Positions 37,789 to 47,223 of a stretch of 64,000 bases of DNA are shown in pieces; position 1 is the first letter of the stretch, and every line of letters starts with the position of its first letter. The position numbers and the translations under genes were made by a program. A model generated the notes under the pieces. That model was not told the DNA's origin. It did not search any database and saw only the letters and a list, made by a program, of their open reading frames with translations. The DNA comes from Panacagrimonas sp046594215. GTDB taxonomy: Bacteria > Pseudomonadota > Gammaproteobacteria > Nevskiales > Nevskiaceae. The DNA lies in assembly GCA_046594215.1 (NCBI GenBank), contig JBKJPX010000050.1, positions 1-64,000 on the forward strand, in the 5' to 3' direction.

Positions 37789-38759
37789 AGCGATCGTTGC
37801 TCAGCCTCCTGCGCCGCGAACCGGCCGAAACCGGTTCCATCGGTCTGTGGCTGTCCCCGGAGGGCATCGGGATTGCGCGCGTGGTGCGGGCCAACGGCGT
37901 ACCGCGCCTGACCGCCTGCGACTACCGCCCTGTGCCGCGAGCGGCGGAACCCGCCTACATCCTGCGCGGCATGATCGCGGGCCTGGGCGCCGACTCCGGC
38001 CGCTACAACTGTGTGCTCGGACCCAGCGAATACCAGGTCCTGCTCGTGGACACGCCCGACGTGCCGGCCTCGGAACTGCGCGATGCAGTCCGCTGGCGCA
38101 TCCACGACCTGATCGACATGCCGCTGGACGAGACCACGATCGACGTCTTCGACATGCCGCAGCAGATCAGTCACGGCGAGGCCAAGCCGCGCACGCTGTG
38201 CGTGGTGGCGGCGCGTACGCCGCTGATCGCGCAGAAGGTCGCCCTGCTCGCGCGCGGCGGGTGCGAAGTGTCGGCCGTTGACATCGCCGAGCTGGCGCTA
38301 CGCAACCTCGCGGCGCTGATGCCCGAGGACAAGGACAGTCTGCTGGTGCTGCACCTGGAGCAGGACTACACGCTGATCGTGGTCACGCGTGGCTCGACCC
38401 TCTACCTGTCGAGGCGCATCGCCGTGGGCCAGCAGGCCCTCTCGGGAGCCGTGGCACGTGCCGGTGACGACAACGAACTGGCACACCTGCTCGAGATGCT
38501 CACCGAGGAGGTCTACCGCTCGCTCGAGTATTGCGAAAGCCGCTTCCAGTCCCTGGCGCCCTCGTCGATCGTGCTGACGCCCTCGGCGCGCCTCGTGCAC
38601 GGCTTGCGCGAGGGCCTGTCGGAGAGCACCGGCCTGCCGGTGCGCGGACTGGATCTGAACACGCTGCTGCCGGGCGGTATCACGGTGCCGCCGGAACGTC
38701 AGGCCATGTGCCTTCTTGCGGTCGGTGCCGCGCTGCGCACCGAGGCGACCACGCTATGA
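37785..38759 (+). CDS. mshI: MshI, PilM-like pilus assembly protein
   Basis: Cytoplasmic actin-fold PilM-like protein of 324 residues. In type IV systems PilM/PilN/PilO form the inner-membrane alignment platform. Conserved segments: 'GSIGLWLSPEGIGIARV', 'LPADELRDAVRWRIHDLIDMP'-like, and 'EVYRSLEYCESRF'. The GTG at 37785 overlaps the preceding stop by four bases, so translation is coupled to the c-di-GMP enzyme. The frame is open further upstream inside that gene, which is not a credible start. Confidence 0.87.
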   Translation: MKRSLLSLLRREPAETGSIGLWLSPEGIGIARVVRANGVPRLTACDYRPVPRAAEPAYILRGMIAGLGADSGRYNCVLGPSEYQVLLVDTPDVPASELRDAVRWRIHDLIDMPLDETTIDVFDMPQQISHGEAKPRTLCVVAARTPLIAQKVALLARGGCEVSAVDIAELALRNLAALMPEDKDSLLVLHLEQDYTLIVVTRGSTLYLSRRIAVGQQALSGAVARAGDDNELAHLLEMLTEEVYRSLEYCESRFQSLAPSSIVLTPSARLVHGLREGLSESTGLPVRGLDLNTLLPGGITVPPERQAMCLLAVGAALRTEATTL

Positions 38760-38769
38760 GAACACGGTC

Positions 38770-39378
38770 GTGAACCAGCAGATCAACCTGCACCAGCCGA
38801 TCTTTCGCAAGCAGCGTGCGCTGTTCTCATCGCAGATCGTGCTGCGCATCTGCGCGATCTGGGCGCTGGCGCTGGGCGTGGTCTACGCGTTGACCCTGTG
38901 GAACGAGCGCGTGCTGTCGCGCGAGCAAGCCTCGCTGACGACGCGCCGCGATGCGGCCGCGCAGCGCCTGCAGACGCTCACCGTGAGCCAGGCCGAGCCC
39001 AATCACAGCCAGCTGCTGAGCGACCAGCTCGAGGCGCTGCGCAACGAGCAGGCAGAGAAGGAAGGCGTGCTGCGCCTGCTGGCACGCGGCGAACTGGGAA
39101 GCACCGTCGGCTTCGCGCCACAACTCGACGCGCTGGCGGGCCGGCGGCTCGCGGGTGTCTGGCTGACCCACGTCGGTCTCATGGAAGGCGGACGCGAAAT
39201 CTCGCTGCTGGGGGAGACCTCCAGCGAGGACCTTCTGCCGCTCTACCTCGAGCGACTGGCCGCCGGCGAGGGCTTCCCGGGCGCCCGCTTCTCCGACGTG
39301 CGGCTACAGCGCTCTGAGTCGGACACCCGCGTGCTCAATTTCGAGATGCACACGCGTGCGGGGACGGACCTGCCATGA
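38770..39378 (+). CDS. PilN-like pilus assembly protein
   Basis: Bitopic protein of 202 residues. Short N-terminal 'QQINLHQPIFRK' (the PilN tail that docks on PilM), transmembrane helix (about 24-44), coiled coil (about 50-105), then a ferredoxin-like domain. GTG at 38770, ten bases after mshI. In some MSHA loci a PilN-like gene follows mshI, and this is the same place. Confidence 0.85.
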   Translation: MNQQINLHQPIFRKQRALFSSQIVLRICAIWALALGVVYALTLWNERVLSREQASLTTRRDAAAQRLQTLTVSQAEPNHSQLLSDQLEALRNEQAEKEGVLRLLARGELGSTVGFAPQLDALAGRRLAGVWLTHVGLMEGGREISLLGETSSEDLLPLYLERLAAGEGFPGARFSDVRLQRSESDTRVLNFEMHTRAGTDLP

Positions 39379-39496
39379 GCGCCCGCCGACACGGTGACTG
39401 CGAGGCGGTGGGGCTTGCGCGACCCGACCGGGGTGCCGGAGCCGGAGGCAGGGCTAAGGGACAGCGACAGCCGCGGCGCATTCGCAGGGTCGCCCG

Positions 39497-40150
39497 ATGA
39501 GACTCTGGCTGCACGACCTGCTCGATCGCATCGACGCCTTGTCGCTGCGCGAGCGCGTGCTGATGCTGGCCGCGCTGCTCGGGATCATCGGCGTGCTCTG
39601 GGACAGCCTGCTGATGCGTCCGGTCGAGACCTTGCGCAAGCGCCTGGCGCCCGAAGTCGCGGATCTGCGCCAGGAGGTCGACCGTCTGAACCGCACCATC
39701 GAGGACCTCGCGACCAAGGGCAAGGCCGACCCGGACACCGCGCTCAAGGACGAGCTGCGGCAGGCGCGCACCGGCATCGCAGACCTCGACAATCAGCTCG
39801 GAGGACTGACCAAGGGCCTGATCGCGCCCGAGGAGATGGTGCAGGTCCTCAAGCAGGTTCTCGAACACACCGCCCCGCTCAAGCTCGTGGCCCTGCGTAC
39901 CCTGCCCGCCGAACCGCTGGCCGCGCTCGTGCCCGGCGAGGTGCTGCCGAGCCAGATCTTTCGCCACGGCGTCGAGATCGAACTCACCGGCAACTATCTC
40001 GACGTGGTTGCCTTCCTTCGCAAGGTCGACCAGATGCCCTGGCGCTTCTACTGGCAGACGCTGGAGCTGGATGTGGAACAACACCCGCGCCTGAAAGTGA
40101 AGATCACCGCGTACACGCTGGGCGAAGAAGAGGCCTGGATCGGTGCGTAG
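39497..40150 (+). CDS. mshJ: MshJ, PilO/GspM-like assembly protein
   Basis: Bitopic protein of 217 residues: transmembrane helix (about 20-40, 'RVLMLAALLGIIGVLWDSL'), coiled coil (about 45-110), and a C-terminal alpha/beta domain with 'HGVEIELTGNYLDVVAFLRKVDQMPW'. It completes the PilM-N-O-like platform. ATG at 39497 is the first in the frame after an in-frame TAA. A 118-base gap from the previous gene is long for this operon; I see no gene in it. The end overlaps mshK by eight bases. Confidence 0.86.
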   Translation: MRLWLHDLLDRIDALSLRERVLMLAALLGIIGVLWDSLLMRPVETLRKRLAPEVADLRQEVDRLNRTIEDLATKGKADPDTALKDELRQARTGIADLDNQLGGLTKGLIAPEEMVQVLKQVLEHTAPLKLVALRTLPAEPLAALVPGEVLPSQIFRHGVEIELTGNYLDVVAFLRKVDQMPWRFYWQTLELDVEQHPRLKVKITAYTLGEEEAWIGA

Positions 40151-40511
40151 CCGCCCGCTGCTTTTGCTCGCGCTTTGGCTGGTCGTCGGCACCCCGGCGA
40201 TGTCCGGGCCGCTCGAGTACGGCGACCCGACGCAGCCGACACCGCTGGGCCGACCGGTCGCCAGGGCCACGGGTGGGCCGGTCATCGCGCGTCCGCGCTG
40301 GGAGCTGACGTCGACCCTCGTCTCGGGCGATCGCCGCGTCGCAGTGATCAACGGGCGCAGTGCCTCGCCGGGCGCTACGATTGAGGGAGCGAAATTGCTG
40401 GCGGTGGATGCCGGCGGCGCATGGATCGAACACCAGGGGCGCCGGATCCGGCTCGACCTGCCGCGATCGGCAGGCAGGACCATCACGGCCAAGACGCCGT
40501 CGGGGAGATGA
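40143..40511 (+). CDS. mshK: MshK, secretin-associated periplasmic protein
   Basis: Exported protein of 122 residues: signal peptide (1-22, 'LLLLALWLVVGTPAMSG'), 'DPTQPTPLGRP', then a small C-terminal GspB/PilP-like beta domain with 'AVINGRSASPGATIEGAKLLAVD'. It probably helps connect the inner-membrane platform with the MshL secretin. GTG start inside the mshJ end; stop overlaps mshL (ATGA). Confidence 0.83.
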   Translation: MRSRPLLLLALWLVVGTPAMSGPLEYGDPTQPTPLGRPVARATGGPVIARPRWELTSTLVSGDRRVAVINGRSASPGATIEGAKLLAVDAGGAWIEHQGRRIRLDLPRSAGRTITAKTPSGR

Positions 40512-42211
40512 GCATGGCGGCAAGCGCGAAAGTGCGCGAAGTGCAGGACTCGAAGCGCGGGCGGACCCTGCCCGGGCTGCGGCGCCTGTGCCTCGCAGCG
40601 TTCGTCGCCGGCCTCTGCGCCTGCGCGACCCAGCCGGCCCAGGAAACGGCGCCGGTCGTGCCGCCCGAAGTCGCCGCGGCGCTGATCGCCCCGCCCAAGG
40701 CGCCCGTGCCGCCCGCCGCCGCGAAGGCCGAAGAACCACGCTTCGACATCAGCGTGCAGTCGGCGCCTGCGCGGGGTTTTTTCATGAGCCTGGTCGATGG
40801 CACGCCGTACAACATGGTGTTGCAGTCCGACGTGAAGGGCGAGATCACGCTGGATCTCAAGAACGTGACCGTGCCGCAGGTCATGCAGGCGGTGCAGGAA
40901 GCCTATGGCTACGAGTACCGGCAGACGCCCTACGGCTTCGTCGTGCTGGGCTCCGCCAACCTGAGCACGCGCGTCTTCCAGGTCAATTACCTCAACGTGA
41001 GCCGCAAGGGCCGCTCCAACACCCGGGTCAGTTCGGGCCAGCTCACCGATTCGAACAACAACAACCGCGGTGGCGGCGGAAACAGTTCCAATGGCGGCAA
41101 TTCCGATGGCAACAACGATCGCGAGACCGTCATCGCCAGCGGCATCGAAACCCTGACCGTCTCGGACTTCTGGTCGGAGCTGGATCGCACGCTGAAGATC
41201 CTCGTGCCGCCGACCGAAGGTCGCCTGATCGCGATCAATCGCGATTCCGGCCTCGTCGTGGCGCGTGCGTTGCCGGGGGAACTTCGCACCATCGCGAGTT
41301 ACCTGTCCGGCATGCAGGTCAACCTGGAGCGCCAGGTCATCCTCGAAGCGAAGATTCTCGAGGTCACGCTGAACGACTCCTTCCAGGCCGGCATCAACTG
41401 GGCCGTCGTGAGCAACAGTGGCGAACTGCAGGGCGGCATCGTCGGCGGGCAGAACGTCTATGCGAGCGGCGCCTCGAGCGCGGCCGGCGTCACGATCCCC
41501 TTCAACCCGGCGACCGGCGTCACCCTCAACCCATTCAACGCCACCGGCATCGGCGGCGCCTTCGTGTCGGCATTCGACATCGGCGATTTCAGCGCCGTCA
41601 TCGAGCTGCTGCGGGCCCAGGGCGACGTCAAGGTCCTGTCCTCGCCGCGCGTGGCCACCGTCAACAACCAGAAGGCCATCATCAAGGTCGGCTCGGACGA
41701 ATTCTTCGTCACCGGCGTCGAAAGCAACACGACCACGGGCGTGGCCAACAACACCAGCCAGAACGTCGAGCTGACGCCGTTCTTCTCGGGCATCTCGCTG
41801 GACGTCACGCCGCAGATCGACGACCAGTCCAACGTGGTGCTGCACGTGCATCCCATCGTGAGCGAAGTCCGGGACCAGACCAAGACGATCATCGTCGGCA
41901 GCCAGCAGCAGACATTGCCGCTGGCGCTGTCCAACGTGCGCGAGTCCGACAGTGTCGTGCGCGCGCGCAGCGGGCAGGTCGTGGTGATCGGCGGCCTGAT
42001 GCAGCAGACCAATCGTGACGAGGATTTCGGGCTGCCGGGCCTCGCGGACATTCCGCTGATCGGCAACCTGTTCAAGCAGCAGCGCAAGAGCCAGCGCAAG
42101 AGCGAGCTCGTGATCCTGCTGCGCCCGCTGGCCGTGGATGTGGATACACCGCAATCCTGGGATCCGAACGAGCACATGAGCCCGCCGCCGGCTCCGCTGA
42201 ACATCCCGTAG
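40508..42211 (+). CDS. mshL: MshL, outer-membrane secretin (probable lipoprotein)
   Basis: Secretin of 567 residues forming the outer-membrane pore of the pilus. ATG at 40508 gives a basic N-terminus, hydrophobic stretch and a Cys-Ala-Cys lipobox-like end near residue 38. A secretin/STN N-domain follows ('ARGFFMSLVDGTPYNMVLQSDVKGEITLDLKNV'), then an Asn/Gly-rich loop (about 178-205) and the C-terminal secretin channel ('VKVLSSPRVATVNNQKA', 'VVVIGGLMQQTNRDEDFGLPGLADIPLIGNLF'). The body is unmistakable; the lipidation is inferred. Confidence 0.95.
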   Translation: MSMAASAKVREVQDSKRGRTLPGLRRLCLAAFVAGLCACATQPAQETAPVVPPEVAAALIAPPKAPVPPAAAKAEEPRFDISVQSAPARGFFMSLVDGTPYNMVLQSDVKGEITLDLKNVTVPQVMQAVQEAYGYEYRQTPYGFVVLGSANLSTRVFQVNYLNVSRKGRSNTRVSSGQLTDSNNNNRGGGGNSSNGGNSDGNNDRETVIASGIETLTVSDFWSELDRTLKILVPPTEGRLIAINRDSGLVVARALPGELRTIASYLSGMQVNLERQVILEAKILEVTLNDSFQAGINWAVVSNSGELQGGIVGGQNVYASGASSAAGVTIPFNPATGVTLNPFNATGIGGAFVSAFDIGDFSAVIELLRAQGDVKVLSSPRVATVNNQKAIIKVGSDEFFVTGVESNTTTGVANNTSQNVELTPFFSGISLDVTPQIDDQSNVVLHVHPIVSEVRDQTKTIIVGSQQQTLPLALSNVRESDSVVRARSGQVVVIGGLMQQTNRDEDFGLPGLADIPLIGNLFKQQRKSQRKSELVILLRPLAVDVDTPQSWDPNEHMSPPPAPLNIP

Positions 42212-42225
42212 GGCCTGCGCCGGAC

Positions 42226-43158
42226 GTGTACCAGCAACACTTCGGCATGCGCACCGCGCCGTTCGGGCTGACGCCGGACACGGACTTCTTCTTCGCGCAG
42301 GCCTCGCACCAGGCCGCGCTGAACATGCTGCTGGTGGCTCTGCGATCGGGCGAGGGCTTCCTCAAGATCACGGGCGAGATCGGCCTGGGCAAGACCACGC
42401 TGTGCCGCATGCTGCTGCGGTTCCTGACCGAGGACGCGTCGCGCTGGACCACTGCGTACCTGCCCAACCCGTCCGGTTCGCGCGCGGCGCTGATCGTCAT
42501 GGTCGCCGAGGAACTGGGCTGCCTGCCGCGCGCGGCGCGCGAGCGCGAACCGGAACTCCTGCTCGGAACGATCCAGCAGCGCCTGTTGAAGATCGCGCGG
42601 AGCGGCGCGCGCACGGTGCTGGTCGTGGACGAGGCACAGGCGCTGCCGGACGAGGTGCTCGAGGTCGTACGCCTGCTGACCAATCTCGAGACCGAGCGCG
42701 ACAAGCTGCTGCAGGTGGTGCTGTTCGGCCAGCCCGAGCTCGACCAGCGACTGGCGCTGCCGCAGCTGCGCCAGCTGCGGCAGCGCATCGGCTTCAGCCA
42801 CCGCCTGCTGCCGCTCGACCGCACGCAGTTCAAGGCCTACGTGCGCCATCGCCTGCAGGTGGCCGGCGCCGTTCCCGAACTGTTTTCGCCCGCGGCGCTG
42901 GACCTGCTCTTCCACGCCAGCCGCGGCGTGCCGCGCACCGCCAACATGCTCTGCCACAAGTCCCTGCTCGCGGCCTTCGGGCCGGGCGAGCGCCAGGTGG
43001 GTCCCGCGCAGGCGCTGGCCGCGATCGAGGACACCGAGTCGGCACGCCTGCCGCTGTGGGAGTGGCCGCAGGCCCTTCTTCGCGGTCACCCGGGCTGGTG
43101 GGCCCTGGCACTGGGTGTGGGCGCGGGGCTGGCCCTGCTGCTGAGGTTCGCCGCATGA
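42226..43158 (+). CDS. mshM: MshM, ExeA-like AAA ATPase
   Basis: AAA+ ATPase of 310 residues, ExeA/MshM type. Walker A G50-T58 ('GEIGLGKTT'), Walker B 'VLVVDEAQAL' at 131-140. A C-terminal transmembrane helix (about 288-308) anchors it. It is thought to help secretin assembly or insertion through peptidoglycan. GTG start at 42226, 14 bases after mshL; stop overlaps mshN by four bases. Confidence 0.93.
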   Translation: MYQQHFGMRTAPFGLTPDTDFFFAQASHQAALNMLLVALRSGEGFLKITGEIGLGKTTLCRMLLRFLTEDASRWTTAYLPNPSGSRAALIVMVAEELGCLPRAAREREPELLLGTIQQRLLKIARSGARTVLVVDEAQALPDEVLEVVRLLTNLETERDKLLQVVLFGQPELDQRLALPQLRQLRQRIGFSHRLLPLDRTQFKAYVRHRLQVAGAVPELFSPAALDLLFHASRGVPRTANMLCHKSLLAAFGPGERQVGPAQALAAIEDTESARLPLWEWPQALLRGHPGWWALALGVGAGLALLLRFAA

Positions 43159-44162
43159 GCCTCATCAACCGCATGCTCGACGAGCTCGCGGCACGCCAGG
43201 CGCCCGGCGCCGAGTCGCTCATCGGCGTGCGCCTCAGCGATCCGATGGGCGAGGCGCAGGCTTCGCTGAACTCGCGCAAGCGCTGGGTGCTGATCGCCAT
43301 CGCGCTCGGCGCGGCGACCATCGTCTGGTTGCTGTGGCCCACGCCCGGCCCGATGTCGGTACCGCAGTCTCGCGTCGCGGTCGGCGGAGTCCTTGCTCGC
43401 GCCGCGGCACCGGCGGCGATTGCCTCCGCGCAACCCGGCGCGTCGATCGCCCCCCCGGTCATTACCGCCGACGACGCAGCACCCCGCCCGTTCCGGCCCT
43501 CACTTCAGCTCGTGTCCTCGCTCGGATCCTCGAGTGGAATGAATTCGCGCGCGCCGCAAGCGGCCCGCATCCAGGACAAGAGTGAGGAGTCGGTGACGAT
43601 CATCGACGGTGACGCTGGCGCGCCCGAACCCGAGGCGCCTGCGCCGCGATCGGCACGCTCGATCGATAGCGCACCCGGGCCTGTCACGCGCGGCGACGGC
43701 CGTAACTCGCGACAGAACCGCAAGGACTCGACCCCGCGGCATCCCGACGCCGGCACCCTCGCCGCCGCCGCCGATGCGCAGGCGCGGGTCGACGCGGACA
43801 CGACGCGACCCGTCTCGCGCACCGATACGGCGCGAGACGCGCTGTCCCGGGGGGATCCCGCCGCGGCACTCGAGGCCCTGGAACCGGTGGGCTCCGATCG
43901 TGACGTCGAGAGCGCCTCGCTGCGGGCCGCCGCGCTGCAGCGCCTGGGCCGGCACCTCGAGGCCGCCGACGCCTATCGCGGCCTGACCCACGGGGACCCG
44001 GCCGAGCCCGGCCACTGGGTGGGCCTGGCGATCTCGCTCGAAGGCCAGCAGAAGCGCGAGGAAGCGCGCATCGCGTATCGTCGGGCCTTGCAATCGCCGC
44101 AGCTCGCGCCTTCGCTTCGCGCGTTCGCGCTGAGCCGCGTCACCGTGCTGGAGGAGCCTTGA
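43155..44162 (+). CDS. mshN: MshN, TPR-containing assembly protein
   Basis: Protein of 335 residues: N-terminal 'SLINRMLDELAARQ' typical of MshN, transmembrane helix (about 48-66), long disordered Ala/Pro/Arg-rich region (about 75-225), then TPR-like helices ('SLRAAALQRLGRHLEAADAYRGL', 'AEPGHWVGLAISLEGQQKREEARIAYRRAL'). ATG at 43155 overlaps mshM; the stop overlaps the mshE TTG start. Confidence 0.85.
   Translation: MSLINRMLDELAARQAPGAESLIGVRLSDPMGEAQASLNSRKRWVLIAIALGAATIVWLLWPTPGPMSVPQSRVAVGGVLARAAAPAAIASAQPGASIAPPVITADDAAPRPFRPSLQLVSSLGSSSGMNSRAPQAARIQDKSEESVTIIDGDAGAPEPEAPAPRSARSIDSAPGPVTRGDGRNSRQNRKDSTPRHPDAGTLAAAADAQARVDADTTRPVSRTDTARDALSRGDPAAALEALEPVGSDRDVESASLRAAALQRLGRHLEAADAYRGLTHGDPAEPGHWVGLAISLEGQQKREEARIAYRRALQSPQLAPSLRAFALSRVTVLEEP
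44150..44156 (+). promoter_or_regulatory. Ribosome-binding site that supports the mshE TTG start
   Basis: GGAGGAG lies at the end of mshN, two to three bases before TTG at 44159. No ATG or GTG gives the conserved N-terminus, so this strong site and the coupled stop (TTGA) decide the TTG start. Confidence 0.5.
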
Positions 44163-45916
44163 ATCCGCGTCGCAAGCTACGTCTCGGAGAGCTGCTGGTC
44201 GAACAGAAGCTGCTCACTGCCGAGCAGCTTCAACAGGCCGTCGCCTACCAGAGGCAACGCGGCGGCCAGCTCGGCTGGATCCTGGTCGAACTGGACCTGT
44301 TGACCGAGGAACAGATTCTCAAGGCGTTGTCGGAGCAGCTGCTGCTGCCCGTGATCGACTTGCGCCAATACCAGTTCGAGAGCGAGGCCGTGCGCCTGCT
44401 CCCCGAATCCCAGGCGCGTCGGCACAAGTCCATCGTGCTGCGCAACGACGGCGACGCGCTGGTCGTGGGCATGGTCGATCCGACCGACATCCTGGCCTAT
44501 GACAGCTTGCGGTCACTGCTCAACCGGCCGATCAAGCTGGCGCTCGTGCGCGAGTCGGAACTCACGCAGGCGATCGATACCGTCTACCGCCGCACCGACG
44601 AGATCATCACGCTGGCCGAGCAGCTCGGCGCCGAGATCTCGCAGGGTCAGTTCGACCTCTCCCTGCTGGGCACGTCCGGCGCCGACGCCTCGACGGCCGA
44701 CGACGCGCCCGTGGTCCGGCTGCTGTACTCGATGTTCGAGGACGCCACCCAGGTGCACGCCTCGGACATCCACATCGAGCCCGAGGAACATCTGCTGCGC
44801 GTGCGCCAGCGCATCGACGGCTTTCTGCACGAACAGATCATCGACGAGACGCGCATCGCCTCGGCGCTGGTCACACGCCTGAAGCTGATGTCGGGCCTGG
44901 ACATCTCGGAGAAGCGCCTGCCCCAGGACGGTCGCTTCAACATCAAGGTGAAGGGGACGCGCCTGGACGTGCGTCTTTCCACCATGCCCGTGCAGTACGG
45001 CGAATCCATCGTGATGCGCCTGCTCGACCAATCGGCCGGCCTGCTGTCGCTCGAAGAGTCCGGCATGCCGCGGGACCTGCTGACGCGCTTCCGCCGCCTG
45101 ATCCGCCGGCCCAACGGCATGGTGCTGGTCACCGGGCCCACCGGCTCGGGCAAGACGACGACGCTGTACGGCGCGCTCAACGAGATCAACGTCCCCGAAC
45201 ACAAGATCATCACGGTGGAAGATCCAGTCGAATACCGGCTGCCGCGCATCAACCAGGTGCAGATCCACAACAAGATCGAGCTGTCGTTCTCGCGCGTGCT
45301 GCGCTCGGCGCTGCGCCAGGATCCGGACATCATCATGGTCGGCGAGATGCGCGACCCCGAGACCGCCGAGATCGGCGTGCGCGCCGCGATGACCGGCCAC
45401 CTCGTGCTGTCGACCCTGCACACCAACGACGCGATCTCGACGATCAACCGCCTCGTCGACATGGGCGTGGCCGGCTACCTGGTGGCGACCGCGCTCAACG
45501 CCGTGCTCGCGCAGCGGCTCGTGCGCCGCATCTGCGACAGCTGCGCGCAGACGTATTCGCCGACACCAGGCGAACGCGTGTGGCTGCAGGTCAATGCGGG
45601 CACACGCGTTGCCGACGCCAGGCTGCGCCACGGCGCCGGCTGCCAGTATTGCAACCAGACCGGCTATCGCGGCCGCATCGGCATCTACGAGCTGCTGGAG
45701 ATCGACCGCGGCCTGGCCGACCTGCTGCGCCGTTCCGACTACCGGGAGTTCGAGCGCGCGGCACTGAAGCAGCCCGGTTTCCGCACGCTGGCGCAGTGCG
45801 GCGTCGACTACGTGGTGCAGGGCATCACCACGGTGGCCGAGGTGATCCGCGTGACCGGCATGCCGGACGAGGATCCGACGCCGGTAACGGTCACCGCGAG
45901 CGCCGCGGTCGAGTGA
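44159..45916 (+). CDS. mshE: MshE, c-di-GMP-binding pilus assembly ATPase
   Basis: GspE/PilB-type extension ATPase of 585 residues. The N-terminal MshEN region contains the 'RLGELLVEQKLLTAEQLQQA' motif starting at R8-L9-G10, and a second repeat 'LGWILVELDLLTEEQILKAL' where the usual Arg is Gln. In MshE of Vibrio cholerae this region binds c-di-GMP. Walker A is G326-T333 (GPTGSGKT). Asp-box 'TVEDPVEYRLPRINQVQ' and 'TLHTNDA' His-box follow. A C-terminal zinc-type Cys cluster is present ('CDSCAQ', 'CQYCNQ'). Confidence 0.96.
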   Translation: MNPRRKLRLGELLVEQKLLTAEQLQQAVAYQRQRGGQLGWILVELDLLTEEQILKALSEQLLLPVIDLRQYQFESEAVRLLPESQARRHKSIVLRNDGDALVVGMVDPTDILAYDSLRSLLNRPIKLALVRESELTQAIDTVYRRTDEIITLAEQLGAEISQGQFDLSLLGTSGADASTADDAPVVRLLYSMFEDATQVHASDIHIEPEEHLLRVRQRIDGFLHEQIIDETRIASALVTRLKLMSGLDISEKRLPQDGRFNIKVKGTRLDVRLSTMPVQYGESIVMRLLDQSAGLLSLEESGMPRDLLTRFRRLIRRPNGMVLVTGPTGSGKTTTLYGALNEINVPEHKIITVEDPVEYRLPRINQVQIHNKIELSFSRVLRSALRQDPDIIMVGEMRDPETAEIGVRAAMTGHLVLSTLHTNDAISTINRLVDMGVAGYLVATALNAVLAQRLVRRICDSCAQTYSPTPGERVWLQVNAGTRVADARLRHGAGCQYCNQTGYRGRIGIYELLEIDRGLADLLRRSDYREFERAALKQPGFRTLAQCGVDYVVQGITTVAEVIRVTGMPDEDPTPVTVTASAAVE

Positions 45917-45926
45917 GCACGCTCGC

Positions 45927-47162
45927 GTGATCCTGTACCGCTTCAAGGGTCGCGATCGCCAGGGACGCAACGTCAGCGGCGAGGTGCGCGCCGAGAGCGC
46001 CGCAGCCGTCGCCTCGCAGCTGCTCGGCACCGGGGTGACGCCGATCAAGATCGAGGCGGGCGTGGCGTCCGAGGGCGGCATGCTGCCGGCCTTCCTGCGC
46101 ACCGAGATCTTCTCGCGCGGACCCGGCACCGACGACCTGATGCTGTTCGCGCGGCAGATGTACTCGCTGACCCGGTCCGGCGTGCCGCTGGTGCGCTCGC
46201 TGCGCGGCCTGGCCGAGTCCTCGCGCAATCCGACGATGGTGCGCGCGCTCGAGGACGTGGTCGACAGCCTGGGCGCAGGTCGCGACCTCGCCTCGGCTCT
46301 CGCGCGACATCCCAAGATTTTCAGCCCGCTGTTCGTCAACGTGGTCAAGGTCGGCGAGAACACCGGCAAGCTCGACGAATCCTTCCTGCGCCTCTACCAC
46401 TACCTGGCGTTTGACTCGAATACGCGCAAGAAGGTGGCCGCCGCGCTTCGCTACCCCTTGATCGTGCTGCTGGCGGTAGGCGTGGCCATCGGCGTGATCA
46501 TGACCATGGTGGTGCCCCAGTTCGCCCGCGCGTTCGAATCCTTCCACGCGGAACTGCCGGGTCCGACCAAGGTCATCATCGCGGTGTCGAACTTCACCGT
46601 GAACTACTGGTGGTTGCTGATCGCGCTGGTCATTGGGGCGGGATTCGCCGGGCGCACCGCGCTGGCCACGCCAAAGGGCCGCCGCTTCGCGGATCGCATG
46701 AAGCTGAAACTGCCGGTGCTCGGCTCGATCGTGCTGCGCGCCACGCTCTCCCGCTTCGCCCGATCGTTCGCGATGATCGTGCGGGCCGGCGTTCCATTGA
46801 TCGAGGGGCTGGTCCTGGTCGGCCGCGCGGTGCAGAACGAGGTCGTCGCGGACAAGGTGCGCATCGTGCGCGACGCGGTCGAGCGCGGCGAGAGCCTGAG
46901 CCGCGCAGCGGCCGCCAGCGGCATGTTCACGCCCCTCGTGCTGCAGATGCTGAGCGTGGGCGAGGAAACAGGTCGCGTCGACGAGATGATGGAGGAGGTC
47001 GCCGACTACTACGACCGCGAGGTCTCGGCCGACGTCGACAACCTCGCGGCGCTGATCGAGCCTTTGCTGATCATCACCGTCGGCGGCGTGGTGCTGTTGC
47101 TGGCGCTGGGTGTGTTCTTGCCGATGTGGGATCTGGCCGGTGCTGCGCTCAAGCACAACTGA
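45927..47162 (+). CDS. mshG: MshG, inner-membrane platform protein (GspF/PilC type)
   Basis: Polytopic platform protein of 411 residues with two GspF domains. First 'LMLFARQMYSLTRSGVPLVRSLRGL' and second 'SRFARSFAMIVRAGVPLIEGL', each followed by a membrane segment; a final helix near 385-403 closes it. GTG at 45927, ten bases after mshE, is the best start ('ILYRFKGRDRQGRNV'). It couples MshE ATPase movement to pilin insertion. Confidence 0.94.
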   Translation: MILYRFKGRDRQGRNVSGEVRAESAAAVASQLLGTGVTPIKIEAGVASEGGMLPAFLRTEIFSRGPGTDDLMLFARQMYSLTRSGVPLVRSLRGLAESSRNPTMVRALEDVVDSLGAGRDLASALARHPKIFSPLFVNVVKVGENTGKLDESFLRLYHYLAFDSNTRKKVAAALRYPLIVLLAVGVAIGVIMTMVVPQFARAFESFHAELPGPTKVIIAVSNFTVNYWWLLIALVIGAGFAGRTALATPKGRRFADRMKLKLPVLGSIVLRATLSRFARSFAMIVRAGVPLIEGLVLVGRAVQNEVVADKVRIVRDAVERGESLSRAAAASGMFTPLVLQMLSVGEETGRVDEMMEEVADYYDREVSADVDNLAALIEPLLIITVGGVVLLLALGVFLPMWDLAGAALKHN

Positions 47163-47223
47163 TCCCGGCCGCGCGCCTCCTCAGACCGGTCACGCGACTT
47201 CGGCGCGGCGCTACCATGCGCCG

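Noticed and set aside
39335..42175. Long minus-strand open frame (about 946 codons) opposite mshJ-mshL
   Set aside because: It is the complement of well-identified pilus genes. Its translation is low-complexity and Arg/Ala-rich without any domain, as expected in GC-rich shadow frames. The same applies to 2919-5246, 35323-37743 and 44513-46369 on the minus strand and 20413-22524 and 30212-33268 on the plus strand.
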